Shown here: piece after piece, positions 15,736-23,677 of the stretch | Position numbering within the stretch: position 1 is the first letter of the stretch | How the letters are laid out: each line of letters starts with the position of its first letter | Position numbers and translations under genes: made by a program | Notes under the pieces: generated by a model | Told to the model about the DNA's origin: nothing | Seen by the model: the letters and a program-made list of their open reading frames with translations, nothing else | Databases searched by the model: none | NCBI RefSeq assembly: GCF_020510425.1 | Contig: NZ_JAHBAH010000001.1 | Coordinates: 3,391,001-3,455,000, forward strand | Direction of reading: 5' to 3' | DNA: 64,000 nucleotides | Source: Quatrionicoccus australiensis | GTDB lineage: Bacteria; Pseudomonadota; Gammaproteobacteria; Burkholderiales; Rhodocyclaceae

Positions 15736-17148
15736 ATGAACTTCTATAACGAAATGATGGACGCCAACGACGGCGTCCGTGCTCACTATCAGGGTTACGA
15801 TCAATGGCTCAAGGCGACGCCTGCCGAGCGCATCGCGCGCAAGCGGGCTGAAGCGGACCTGGCTTTCCATCGGGTCGGCATCACCTTCGCGGTGTACGGC
15901 GAAGAGGCAGGCAAGGAGCGCCTGATTCCCTTCGACATCATTCCGCGCATCATTCCCTCGGCCGAATGGCTGGCGCTGCAGGCTGGCCTGCGCCAGCGTG
16001 TCACTGCGTTGAACATGTTCCTGCACGACATCTACCACGATCAGGAAATTCTCAAGGCCGGCAAGATTCCGGCCGAGCAGATTCTCAACAACGCCCAGTA
16101 CCGTCCGATCATGCGGGGTGTTGATGTACCGGGGGGCGTCTATGCCCATATCGCCGGCGTCGATATCGTGCGCGCCGGTGCTGGCGAGTTCTACGTCCTG
16201 GAAGACAACCTGCGCGTACCGTCCGGCGTTTCCTACATGCTCGAAGACCGCAAGATGATGATGCGCCTCTTCCCCGAGTTGTTCGCCAAGCACAAGGTGG
16301 CGCCGGTGCAGCACTATCCGGACATGCTGCTGGAAAAGTTGCGCGCCGTCGCGCCGCAGGGCGTCAGCAATCCGACTGTGGTCGTGATGACGCCGGGCGC
16401 CTACAACAGTGCCTATTTCGAACATACCTTCCTGGCCCAGCAGATGGGGGTCGAACTGGTCGAGGGGCGCGATCTCTTCGTCAAGGACGAAGTGGTTTAC
16501 ATGCAGACGACGCAGGGGCCGCAGCGCGTCGATGTGATCTATCGCCGGATTGACGACGATTACATGGATCCCAGGGTTTTCCGCGCCGAATCGACGCTGG
16601 GCGTGCCGGGCATTCTCAAGGCCTACCAGGCCGGCAACGTGACCCTGGCCAATGCGATCGGCACCGGTGTCGCCGACGACAAGTCGATCTACCCGTACGT
16701 GCCGGAGATGATCCGTTTCTACCTCGGCGAAGAGCCCAAACTCAACAACGTGCCGACCTACATGTGCCGCAAGCCGGATGATCTGAAATACGTTCTCGAT
16801 CATCTGCCGGAACTGGTGGTCAAGGAAGTGCATGGTGCCGGCGGCTACGGCATGCTGGTCGGACCGGCTTCGACGAAGGAGCAGATCGAGCATTTCCGGC
16901 AATTGCTGATCGCCAAGCCGGAAGGCTACATAGCCCAGCCGACGCTGGCCTTGTCCAACTGCCCGACTTTTGTCGAGGAAGGCATTGCGCCGCGCCACCT
17001 TGATCTGCGTCCCTTCGTACTGTCCTCGGGCAAGTGCGTCAACATGGTGCCGGGTGGTCTGACCCGCGTCGCCCTGACCGAGGGTTCGTTGGTCGTCAAT
17101 TCGTCGCAGGGCGGCGGTACCAAAGACACCTGGGTTCTGGAGGATTAA
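15736..17148 (+). CDS. Circularly permuted ATP-grasp protein, stand-alone (DUF404/DUF407 type)
   Basis: This 470-residue protein belongs to the circularly permuted type 2 ATP-grasp group, predicted to make amide bonds between amino-acid or peptide substrates using ATP. Landmarks in order are FDIIPRIIP, ALNMFLHDIYHDQ, VLEDNLRVPSGVSYMLEDR, VMTPGAYNSAYFEH, VIYRRIDDDYMDP, then VVKEVHGAGGYGMLVGP (lysine plus a glycine-rich nucleotide loop near residue 360), DLRPFV and MVPGGLTRVAL. The alpha-E partner follows after 3 nt. A fused homologue lies at 23678. Location is cytoplasmic. The true substrate is unknown. Confidence 0.92.
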   Translation: MNFYNEMMDANDGVRAHYQGYDQWLKATPAERIARKRAEADLAFHRVGITFAVYGEEAGKERLIPFDIIPRIIPSAEWLALQAGLRQRVTALNMFLHDIYHDQEILKAGKIPAEQILNNAQYRPIMRGVDVPGGVYAHIAGVDIVRAGAGEFYVLEDNLRVPSGVSYMLEDRKMMMRLFPELFAKHKVAPVQHYPDMLLEKLRAVAPQGVSNPTVVVMTPGAYNSAYFEHTFLAQQMGVELVEGRDLFVKDEVVYMQTTQGPQRVDVIYRRIDDDYMDPRVFRAESTLGVPGILKAYQAGNVTLANAIGTGVADDKSIYPYVPEMIRFYLGEEPKLNNVPTYMCRKPDDLKYVLDHLPELVVKEVHGAGGYGMLVGPASTKEQIEHFRQLLIAKPEGYIAQPTLALSNCPTFVEEGIAPRHLDLRPFVLSSGKCVNMVPGGLTRVALTEGSLVVNSSQGGGTKDTWVLED

Positions 17149-17151
17149 GTC

Positions 17152-18099
17152 ATGCTGAGTCGTACTGCCGATCACCTTTTCTGGATGTCCCGCTACATCG
17201 AGCGGGCCGAAAATCTCGCCCGTCTGCTCGACGTTACCTGGCAGATGTCCCTGGTGCCGCAATCGCTTGATGCCGCCAACCAGAACTGGAATGCCATCAT
17301 TGCCCTGAACAGCCTTGAGGTGGCCTATGCCAAGAAGTATTCGGAAATCACCGCTGAAAACGTCCTGCGTTTCATGGTCAGCGATGCCGATAATTTCGCC
17401 TCCATCCACAGTTGCCTGCGCATGGCGCGTGAAAATGCCCATGCCGTGCGTGGCACGATCACCACGGAAATGTGGGAAACCCTGAATTCGACCTGGCTGG
17501 AAGCGCGGGAAAAGAGCTTCGAGCAACTCCTGAACGCTGGGATCGGCGAGTTTTTCGAGTGGGTCAAGATGCGCTCCTCGCTGTCGCGTGGCACGACGCT
17601 GGGTACGCTGCTGCAGGACAAGGCTTACCACTTCATCCGCCTTGGCACGCTGTTGGAGCGGGCCGACAATACGGCGCGCATTCTTGACGTCAAATATCAC
17701 GTCCTGCGCCCGCAGGGCGACGAAGGCGCGACTGATTTCTACCAGTGGGGCGCCTTGCTGCGTTCGGTTTCGGCTTTCGAGGTCTACCGCAAGGTTTACC
17801 GTGATGCCATTACGCCGGAACGGGTTGCCGAGTTGCTGATCCTGCGTGACGATATGCCGCGTTCGCTGCATTTCTGCATGAATGGCGTGGTCAAGAATCT
17901 CGATCTGATCGCCAACAGCCATTCCGGCGAAACCCAGCGCCAGGCGGGTTTGCTGCATGCCAAGCTGCATTACGCGCGGGTCGAGGATATTCTCGAGCAG
18001 GGTTTGCATGAGTGGCTGACTGACTTCATGGATCACATCTATATGCTGGGGGATGGGATCAGCAAGGACTTTTTGGCGCCGATGGCGGAGGCGGCTTAA
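17152..18099 (+). CDS. Alpha-E domain protein (DUF403), partner of the ATP-grasp protein
   Basis: This 315-residue, all-helical protein starts MLSRTADHLFWMSRYIERAE, the typical alpha-E start, and ends with a helical FMDHIYMLGDG segment. The family is found almost only beside or fused to circularly permuted ATP-grasp domains and transglutaminases, and its molecular role is not established. Many polar helical positions (SVSAFEVYRKVYRD, LRDDMPRSLHFCM) are shared with the C-terminal half of the fusion at 23678-26197. The gene is separated from the ATP-grasp gene by 3 nt, so they form one transcript and probably one complex. Confidence 0.92.
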   Translation: MLSRTADHLFWMSRYIERAENLARLLDVTWQMSLVPQSLDAANQNWNAIIALNSLEVAYAKKYSEITAENVLRFMVSDADNFASIHSCLRMARENAHAVRGTITTEMWETLNSTWLEAREKSFEQLLNAGIGEFFEWVKMRSSLSRGTTLGTLLQDKAYHFIRLGTLLERADNTARILDVKYHVLRPQGDEGATDFYQWGALLRSVSAFEVYRKVYRDAITPERVAELLILRDDMPRSLHFCMNGVVKNLDLIANSHSGETQRQAGLLHAKLHYARVEDILEQGLHEWLTDFMDHIYMLGDGISKDFLAPMAEAA

Positions 18100-18115
18100 G
18101 GTTGGTTTTTCTCCG

Positions 18116-18141
18116 GCCACGATCCGGTTTCGGGTCGTGGC
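18116..18141 (+). terminator. Hairpin after the alpha-E gene (possible terminator)
   Basis: Stem GCCACGA-T-CCG / CGG-G-TCGTGGC around a GTTT loop, 17 nt after the stop. No T run follows, so it may instead protect the 3' end or work with Rho. Confidence 0.4.
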
Positions 18142-18202
18142 TGGCGTGTCCTCTGTAATTGGGTGTTTCGTTTTTTGGCGGCTTTGTTTCGCCTTGTGAG
18201 GC

Positions 18203-18827
18203 GTCTGTCTCGCTTACGGATGATGTTGTTTTTGTTTGGCGTGATGGTTCCGCCTTGCGGGCGGGCGTACTTTCTTTTGCTTCGCCAAAAGAAAGTAGCC
18301 AAAGAAAAGGCGACCCCCGGGTCGGCGCCCGCTGCGCGGGTCCCTTGCGCTACTCGGTTGTCCGGGCGGCTTGCTAAACTCGCCTGCGGCTCAGACAGAC
18401 GCAAGCCGAAACCCCCGGCCAGCCTGCGTTGCTCAGCGCCTCTCAGGGGGACCCGAAAGGCGTCGCCGCCGAACTAGTGGAGATGGTTTTGGGCTTTTCC
18501 CAGCGGTCGACCGTTAAAAAGCGGCATTTTCTGTTCTTGGGCAGAGCCGTCGTTCCGAGACGCTTTTCCGGGTCCCCATGTGGAGCGCCGAGCAACGGAG
18601 AAGGGCCGGGGGCCTTCGGCGAGGACTGTTTGAGGCCCGTAGGGCCGAGTTCCGCAGCCGCCCGGTCCTTCGAGTAGCGCAGGGGAGTCGGCGTAGCCGA
18701 CCGCGTAACCTGGGGGCGCCTTTTCTTTGGCTACTTTCTTTTGGCGAAGCAAAAGAAAGTACGCCCGCCCGCAAGGCGGAACCCCCACGCCAAACAAGAG
18801 CAGCATTTTCCGTAAGCGAGACGGACA
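18203..18827. repeat. Large diverged inverted repeat with a 67-bp perfect core
   Basis: Left arm about 18203-18465, right arm about 18561-18827, with about 95 bp between. The arms are clearly alignable along their whole length but diverged, except for a perfect 67-bp match between 18246-18312 and the reverse complement of 18717-18783. Each core holds its own hairpin, ACTTTCTTTTG / CAAAAGAAAGT around CTTCGC. All frames here give low-complexity translations such as FLLLRQKKVAKE. Similar sequences recur between genes in many beta- and gammaproteobacteria (from memory). I see no transposase. No credible gene lies in 18100-18952. Confidence 0.85.
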
Positions 18828-18952
18828 CCCCGCCGAGCGGAAACCAGCCGCCAATCAAACCAGAACTCAATTTGCCGCCAACCGGAATAGCCCGAAAGCC
18901 CCCTTCGGCGTTATCCTCCCGGATCAACAAAAACACCCTCAGGAGCCACCCC

Positions 18953-20080
18953 ATGTCCCGTCTGCTGCCCGCCGTCGACCCCGACGGCCTGCTCGAATAT
19001 TCCGTGGTCTATACCGACCGCGCCCTGAATCACATGTCGCAATCCTTCCAGGGCACGATGCGCGATGTGTCGCGGATACTCAAGCAGGTCTATGGCGCGC
19101 ATTCGGTAGCCATCGTGCCGGGCAGCGGCACTTTCGGGATGGAGGCGGTGGCGCGGCAGTTTGCGACCGACAAAAAGGTGCTGGTGATTCGCAACGGCTG
19201 GTTCAGCTTCCGCTGGACGCAGATTTTCGAGATGGGCCGGATTCCGTCCGAGGCTGTCGTGCTCAAGGCGCAGCGCCAGGGCGAGGGGAGCCAGGCGCCG
19301 TTTGCGCCGCCAGCGGTCGACGTCGTGGTGGCGGCCATTTTGCGCGAAAAGCCGGCCGTGGTTTTCGCGCCGCATGTCGAGACGGCATCCGGCATCATCC
19401 TGCCGACTGCGTACATCCAGGCGGTAGCCGAAGCCGTGCACGCCGTGGGTGGCTTGTTCGTGCTTGACTGCATCGCTTCCGGCGCGATCTGGGTCGATAT
19501 GCAGGCGAGTGGCGTCGATGTGCTGATCAGCGCGCCGCAGAAGGGCTGGAGCGCTTCACCGTGCTGCGCGCTGGTGATGCTGGGCGAGCGGGCGCGGACG
19601 GCGATCGAGACGACGACCAGCACCAGTTTTGCCTGCGACCTGAAGAAGTGGCTGCAGATCATGGAAACCTACGAGGGCGGCGCGCACGCCTATCACGCAA
19701 CGATGCCGACCGACGGCATCGCGCGCCTGCATGAAGTGATGCTCGAAATGGAAGCCTACGGTTTCGATCGCATCATGGACGAGCAGCAGGCGCTGGGCGA
19801 TCAGGTGCGGGCGCTGCTTGCCAGCCAGGGTTTCCCCAGCGTCGCGGCCGAGGGCTTTGGCGCGCCGGGCGTGGTGGTCAGCTACACGACCGATCCCGAT
19901 ATCCAGACCGGCAAGAAGTTCATCGGTCTCGGTCTGCAGACGGCGGCAGGCGTACCGCTGCAATGCGACGAGCCGGCCGATTACCGGACGTTCCGGGTCG
20001 GCCTGTTCGGCCTCGACAAGTTGCACAACATCGAGCGCACGCTGCGTCATCTGGCTGACGCATTGGTGCAAGTAAAATAA
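18953..20080 (+). CDS. Class V aminotransferase (alanine/serine-glyoxylate aminotransferase-like)
   Basis: The ATG at 18953 follows AGGAG and gives 375 residues. The frame stays open upstream to 18578, but only through the inverted repeat. Class V features are present: VPGSGTFGMEAVARQFA, VFAPHVETASGIILP, LFVLDCIASGAIWVDM with the cofactor-contacting aspartate, and ISAPQKGWSASPCCALVML with the likely PLP lysine in APQKGW. The family moves amino groups between alanine, serine or aspartate and glyoxylate or pyruvate. The insert position between two halves of the ATP-grasp/transglutaminase cluster may be functional (supplying an amino substrate) or accidental. Confidence 0.88.
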   Translation: MSRLLPAVDPDGLLEYSVVYTDRALNHMSQSFQGTMRDVSRILKQVYGAHSVAIVPGSGTFGMEAVARQFATDKKVLVIRNGWFSFRWTQIFEMGRIPSEAVVLKAQRQGEGSQAPFAPPAVDVVVAAILREKPAVVFAPHVETASGIILPTAYIQAVAEAVHAVGGLFVLDCIASGAIWVDMQASGVDVLISAPQKGWSASPCCALVMLGERARTAIETTTSTSFACDLKKWLQIMETYEGGAHAYHATMPTDGIARLHEVMLEMEAYGFDRIMDEQQALGDQVRALLASQGFPSVAAEGFGAPGVVVSYTTDPDIQTGKKFIGLGLQTAAGVPLQCDEPADYRTFRVGLFGLDKLHNIERTLRHLADALVQVK

Positions 20081-20094
20081 TGCGACAAGAGGTG

Positions 20095-20111
20095 CGCACC
20101 GGCCTGGTGCG
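20095..20111 (+). promoter_or_regulatory. NtrC-like dyad upstream of the transglutaminase operon
   Basis: GCACC-GGCCT-GGTGC has the full NtrC half-site spacing (5 nt); only the outermost T and A of TGCACC-N5-GGTGCA are changed. It is embedded in two copies of the palindrome GGTGCGCACC (20091-20100, 20106-20115). It lies about 105 bp upstream of the expected start point. The repeats could also form an RNA hairpin after the aminotransferase gene. Confidence 0.5.
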
Positions 20112-20183
20112 CACCATGCTGAAGCAGGCCTTGGCTTGGTGCCTCTGGGTCGGCGCGTTGCCAATAATCAATGGCTTACAAGC

Positions 20184-20199
20184 TGGTTCATGTCTTGCT
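20184..20199 (+). promoter_or_regulatory. Sigma-54 type -24/-12 promoter of the transglutaminase operon
   Basis: TGGTTCATGTCTTGCT has GG (20185-86) and GC (20197-98) exactly 10 nt apart and a perfect TTGCT at -12; the -24 side matches TGG and one more position. The gene start is 36 nt downstream. Confidence 0.58.
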
Positions 20200-20234
20200 T
20201 TTAAGCTGTCAGTCTATCTGCCCGGAGCAAGCCA

Positions 20235-23200
20235 GTGTCCATTCATGTCGCACTAAATCACGTCACTCATTACTCCTACGATCGCCTGATCAATCTCGGG
20301 CCGCAGGTCATCCGCCTGCGCCCCTGCCCGCATTCGCGGACGCGCATTCTTTCGTACTCGCTGAAGGTCGGGCCGGAAAAGCACTTCATCAACTGGCAGC
20401 AGGATCCGCAGGGCAATTACCTGGCCCGCCTGGTCTTCCCGGAAAAGACCCGCGAGTTCCGTGTCGAGGTCGATCTGGTCGCCGAGATGTCGGTGATCAA
20501 TCCCTTCGACTTCTTCCTCGAGCCGCACGCCGAGAAGATTCCCTTTGCCTACGAGGCCGGTGAGCGCCACGAACTGGCGCCTTACCTCTACAAGGTCAAT
20601 TACGGCCCCGAGTTCGACAAGTACGTGGCCGGCATTTCGCGCGAGCCGCTGCGCAGCGTCGATTTCCTGGTCGCGATCAATGCCCAGGTCCAGCGCGACA
20701 TCGGCTACACCATCCGCATGGAACCCGGCGTCCAGACGCCGGAGGAAACGCTGACCAAGCGTTCCGGCTCCTGCCGCGACTCCGCCTGGCTGCTGGTGCA
20801 GGTGTTGCGTCACCTTGGTCTGGCGGCACGTTTCGTTTCCGGCTACCTGATCCAGTTGACCGCTGACGTCAAGTCGCTGGATGGCCCGTCCGGTCCGGAA
20901 AAGGATTTTACCGATCTGCACGCGTGGACCGAAGTCTATTTGCCGGGCGCCGGCTGGATCGGCCTCGATCCGACCTCCGGCCTGTTTGCCGGCGAAGGCC
21001 ATATCCCGCTCGCCTGCACGCCGGAACCCTCGTCGGCGGCGCCGATCAGCGGCGGTATCGACAAGTGCGAAACCGAATTCAGTCACCACATGGGGGTTTC
21101 CCGCTTCTGGGAAGCACCGCGCGTCACCAAGCCTTACAGCGACGAGCAGTGGCTGGAGATCGAAAGCCTCGGTCACAAGATCGACGGTACACTGCAAAGT
21201 CTCGACGTTCGCCTGACCCAGGGCGGCGAGCCGACCTTCGTCGCGGTCGACGATCCGGACGGTGCCGAATGGAATACCGCCGCCCTCGGCCCGACGAAGC
21301 GCCTGTTTGCCGCCGACCTGTTCCACCGTTTGCGTGAAAAATATGCGCCGAATGGCCTGATGCATTTCGGTCAGGGCAAGTGGTATCCCGGCGAGCAATT
21401 GCCGCGCTGGTCGCTGAACTGTTTCTGGCGCAAGGATGGCGAGCCGATCTGGAATTCGCCGGCGTTGTATGCCAATGAAAGTATCAATTACGGCGTCACC
21501 GCCGAGCAGGCCGGCCACTTCCTGCGTCGCGTTGCCGAGCGCCTCGGCGTCACCGGCGAGCATGTCTTCCCGGCCTTCGAGGACGTCTATTACTACATGT
21601 GGCGCGAGCGCCGCCTGCCGGGCAATGTCGATCCCTTCGACTCGCGCGTGGACGACGCGCTGGAGCGCGAACGCCTGATGAAGGTATTCACCCAGGGCAT
21701 GACGCACACCATCGGCTACACGCTGCCGATCATGAAAAACCTCGCCGACCAGTGGCAGACCGGGCCGTGGTTCCTGCGTGCCGAGCGCTGCTACCTGTTC
21801 CCCGGCGATTCGGCCATGGGTTACCGCCTGCCGATCGATTCGCAGCCGTGGACGGCGCAGAGCGATTATCCCTACGTCAATGTGCCGGATGCCGAGATGG
21901 CGACCGATCCGCTGGCAACGCACGCCGAACTGCGCGAGCGCGTCAATGCGGCGCGTGCAGCGCGCGGGCCGCAGATGCAGGACAGACGCAGCGGCTCTGC
22001 TGCCGGCTTTGCCGAAGTGCATGGCAAGGGCCGCGCCTGGGAAAAGCCGAGCGACACCCGTCCCGGCTTCAAGGAATCCGCTGCCTGGATCACGCGCCTG
22101 GCAATGTGCGCCGAGCCGCGCGACGGCAAGCTCTACATCTTCATGCCGCCGACCGAGAAGCTCGACGATTACCTGGAAATCGTTGCTGCCGTCGAGTCGA
22201 CCGCTGAGGAAATGAATTTGCCGGTGATCATGGAAGGCTACGAGCCGCCCTCTGATCCGCGCCTGACGCATTTCCGCGTCACGCCCGACCCTGGCGTCAT
22301 CGAAGTCAATATCCATCCGGCCAAGAGCTGGGATCAGCTGGTCGAGCAGACCACCCATCTTTACGATGCGGCGCACCTGACCCGCCTGACCACCGAGAAG
22401 TTCATGGTCGACGGCCGTCATACCGGCACCGGCGGTGGCAATCACTTCGTGCTCGGCGGCGCGACGCCGAACGATTCGCCCTTCCTGCGCCGGCCGGACC
22501 TGCTCAAGAGCCTGATCGCCTACTGGCACAATCATCCGAGCCTGTCCTACCTGTTCTCCGGCCTGTTCATCGGCCCGACCAGCCAGGCGCCGCGCGTTGA
22601 TGAAGCGCGCAACGACTCGCTGTACGAACTGGAAATCGCCTTCAAGCAGATCCCGCAGCCGGGCGGAAATGTACCGCCCTGGCTGGTCGACCGTATCCTG
22701 CGCAACCTGCTTACCGACGTCACCGGCAATACGCACCGTTCCGAGTTCTGCATCGACAAGCTCTACTCGCCGGACGGCCCGACCGGCCGCCTCGGCCTGC
22801 TCGAACTGCGCGCCTTCGAAATGCCGCCGCACGCCCGCATGTCGCTGGCCCAGCAACTGCTGCTCCGGGCCATGATTGCGCGCTTCTGGGAACAGCCCTA
22901 CGAGCCGGCTCGCCTGGCGCGCTGGGGCACCGAGCTGCACGACCGCTTCATGCTGCCTTTCTACGCCGAGCAGGACTTCAAGGATGTCATGCAGGAAATG
23001 GCCGAGGCCGGCTACCCGTTCAAGGCGGAATGGTTCGCGCCGCATTTCGAATTCCGCTTCCCGAAATACGGCGATTTCGCCGTCAAGGGCATCGAGTTCG
23101 AATTGCGCCACGCGCTCGAACCCTGGCATGTCATGGGCGAGGAGGGCGGCGCCGGGACCACGGTGCGTTACGTCGATTCGTCGATCGAGCGCGTCCAAGT

Positions 23201-23597
23201 CAAGGTCAGGGGCATGGCACCGGATCGTTATGTGCTGACTTGCAACGGCGTGCCGGTGCCGCTGCAGAACACCGGCATCAACGGCGAGTTTGTCGCCGGC
23301 GTGCGCTATCGTGCCTGGCAGCCGGCTTCCTGCCTGCATCCGACGATCGGTGTGCATGCACCGCTGGTCTTCGACCTGGTCGATACCTGGATGCAGCGTT
23401 CGCTGGGCGGTTGTCAGTATCACGTGACGCATCCGGGCGGGCGCAGTTTCGATACCTTCCCGGTCAATGCCTTTGAAGCCGAAAGTCGCCGTCTGGCGCG
23501 CTTCTTCCGCTTCGGTCATACGCCGGGCAAGATGTCGGTCGGGGCGCCGCAGATCAGCGCGGAGCACCCGTTTACGCTAGACTTGCGCCGTTCCTAA
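20235..23597 (+). CDS. Transglutaminase-like protein with DUF2126 domain
   Basis: This 1120-residue protein has a bacterial transglutaminase N domain (residues about 1-90), a transglutaminase core with triad C180 (RSGSCRDSAWLL), H229 (DLHAWTEVYLPG) and D245 (GLDPTSG), and a long DUF2126 region (about 290-1110). The core may act as an amidase, peptidase or amide-forming enzyme; no activity is proven for this family. DUF2126 contains conserved TQGGEPTF, GHFLRRVAERLG, TGGGNHFVLGG and LLELRAFEMPPH stretches and resembles ligase-type folds. There is no signal peptide, so it is cytoplasmic. The ATP-grasp/alpha-E fusion follows after 80 nt. Confidence 0.92.
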   Translation: MSIHVALNHVTHYSYDRLINLGPQVIRLRPCPHSRTRILSYSLKVGPEKHFINWQQDPQGNYLARLVFPEKTREFRVEVDLVAEMSVINPFDFFLEPHAEKIPFAYEAGERHELAPYLYKVNYGPEFDKYVAGISREPLRSVDFLVAINAQVQRDIGYTIRMEPGVQTPEETLTKRSGSCRDSAWLLVQVLRHLGLAARFVSGYLIQLTADVKSLDGPSGPEKDFTDLHAWTEVYLPGAGWIGLDPTSGLFAGEGHIPLACTPEPSSAAPISGGIDKCETEFSHHMGVSRFWEAPRVTKPYSDEQWLEIESLGHKIDGTLQSLDVRLTQGGEPTFVAVDDPDGAEWNTAALGPTKRLFAADLFHRLREKYAPNGLMHFGQGKWYPGEQLPRWSLNCFWRKDGEPIWNSPALYANESINYGVTAEQAGHFLRRVAERLGVTGEHVFPAFEDVYYYMWRERRLPGNVDPFDSRVDDALERERLMKVFTQGMTHTIGYTLPIMKNLADQWQTGPWFLRAERCYLFPGDSAMGYRLPIDSQPWTAQSDYPYVNVPDAEMATDPLATHAELRERVNAARAARGPQMQDRRSGSAAGFAEVHGKGRAWEKPSDTRPGFKESAAWITRLAMCAEPRDGKLYIFMPPTEKLDDYLEIVAAVESTAEEMNLPVIMEGYEPPSDPRLTHFRVTPDPGVIEVNIHPAKSWDQLVEQTTHLYDAAHLTRLTTEKFMVDGRHTGTGGGNHFVLGGATPNDSPFLRRPDLLKSLIAYWHNHPSLSYLFSGLFIGPTSQAPRVDEARNDSLYELEIAFKQIPQPGGNVPPWLVDRILRNLLTDVTGNTHRSEFCIDKLYSPDGPTGRLGLLELRAFEMPPHARMSLAQQLLLRAMIARFWEQPYEPARLARWGTELHDRFMLPFYAEQDFKDVMQEMAEAGYPFKAEWFAPHFEFRFPKYGDFAVKGIEFELRHALEPWHVMGEEGGAGTTVRYVDSSIERVQVKVRGMAPDRYVLTCNGVPVPLQNTGINGEFVAGVRYRAWQPASCLHPTIGVHAPLVFDLVDTWMQRSLGGCQYHVTHPGGRSFDTFPVNAFEAESRRLARFFRFGHTPGKMSVGAPQISAEHPFTLDLRRS

Positions 23598-23677
23598 CCC
23601 TTCCAGATGCGGGTTGCGGCTTTCGGGCCGCACAAAAAGGGCCGGAAACGGCCCGCCCGTATTGCTTGACTGGCTGA

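Noticed and set aside
15655..18120. Minus-strand open frame of 821 codons
   Set aside because: Antisense to the ATP-grasp and alpha-E genes, rich in His, Gln and Arg, with no recognisable motif.
18159..18954. Several short frames (both strands) encoding FLLLRQKKVAKE-like peptides
   Set aside because: They are translations of the inverted repeat, with no conserved domain or ribosome site.
20253..23567. Minus-strand open frame of 1104 codons
   Set aside because: It lies wholly antisense to the conserved transglutaminase-DUF2126 gene and shows no domain. It is a product of high GC content and codon bias.
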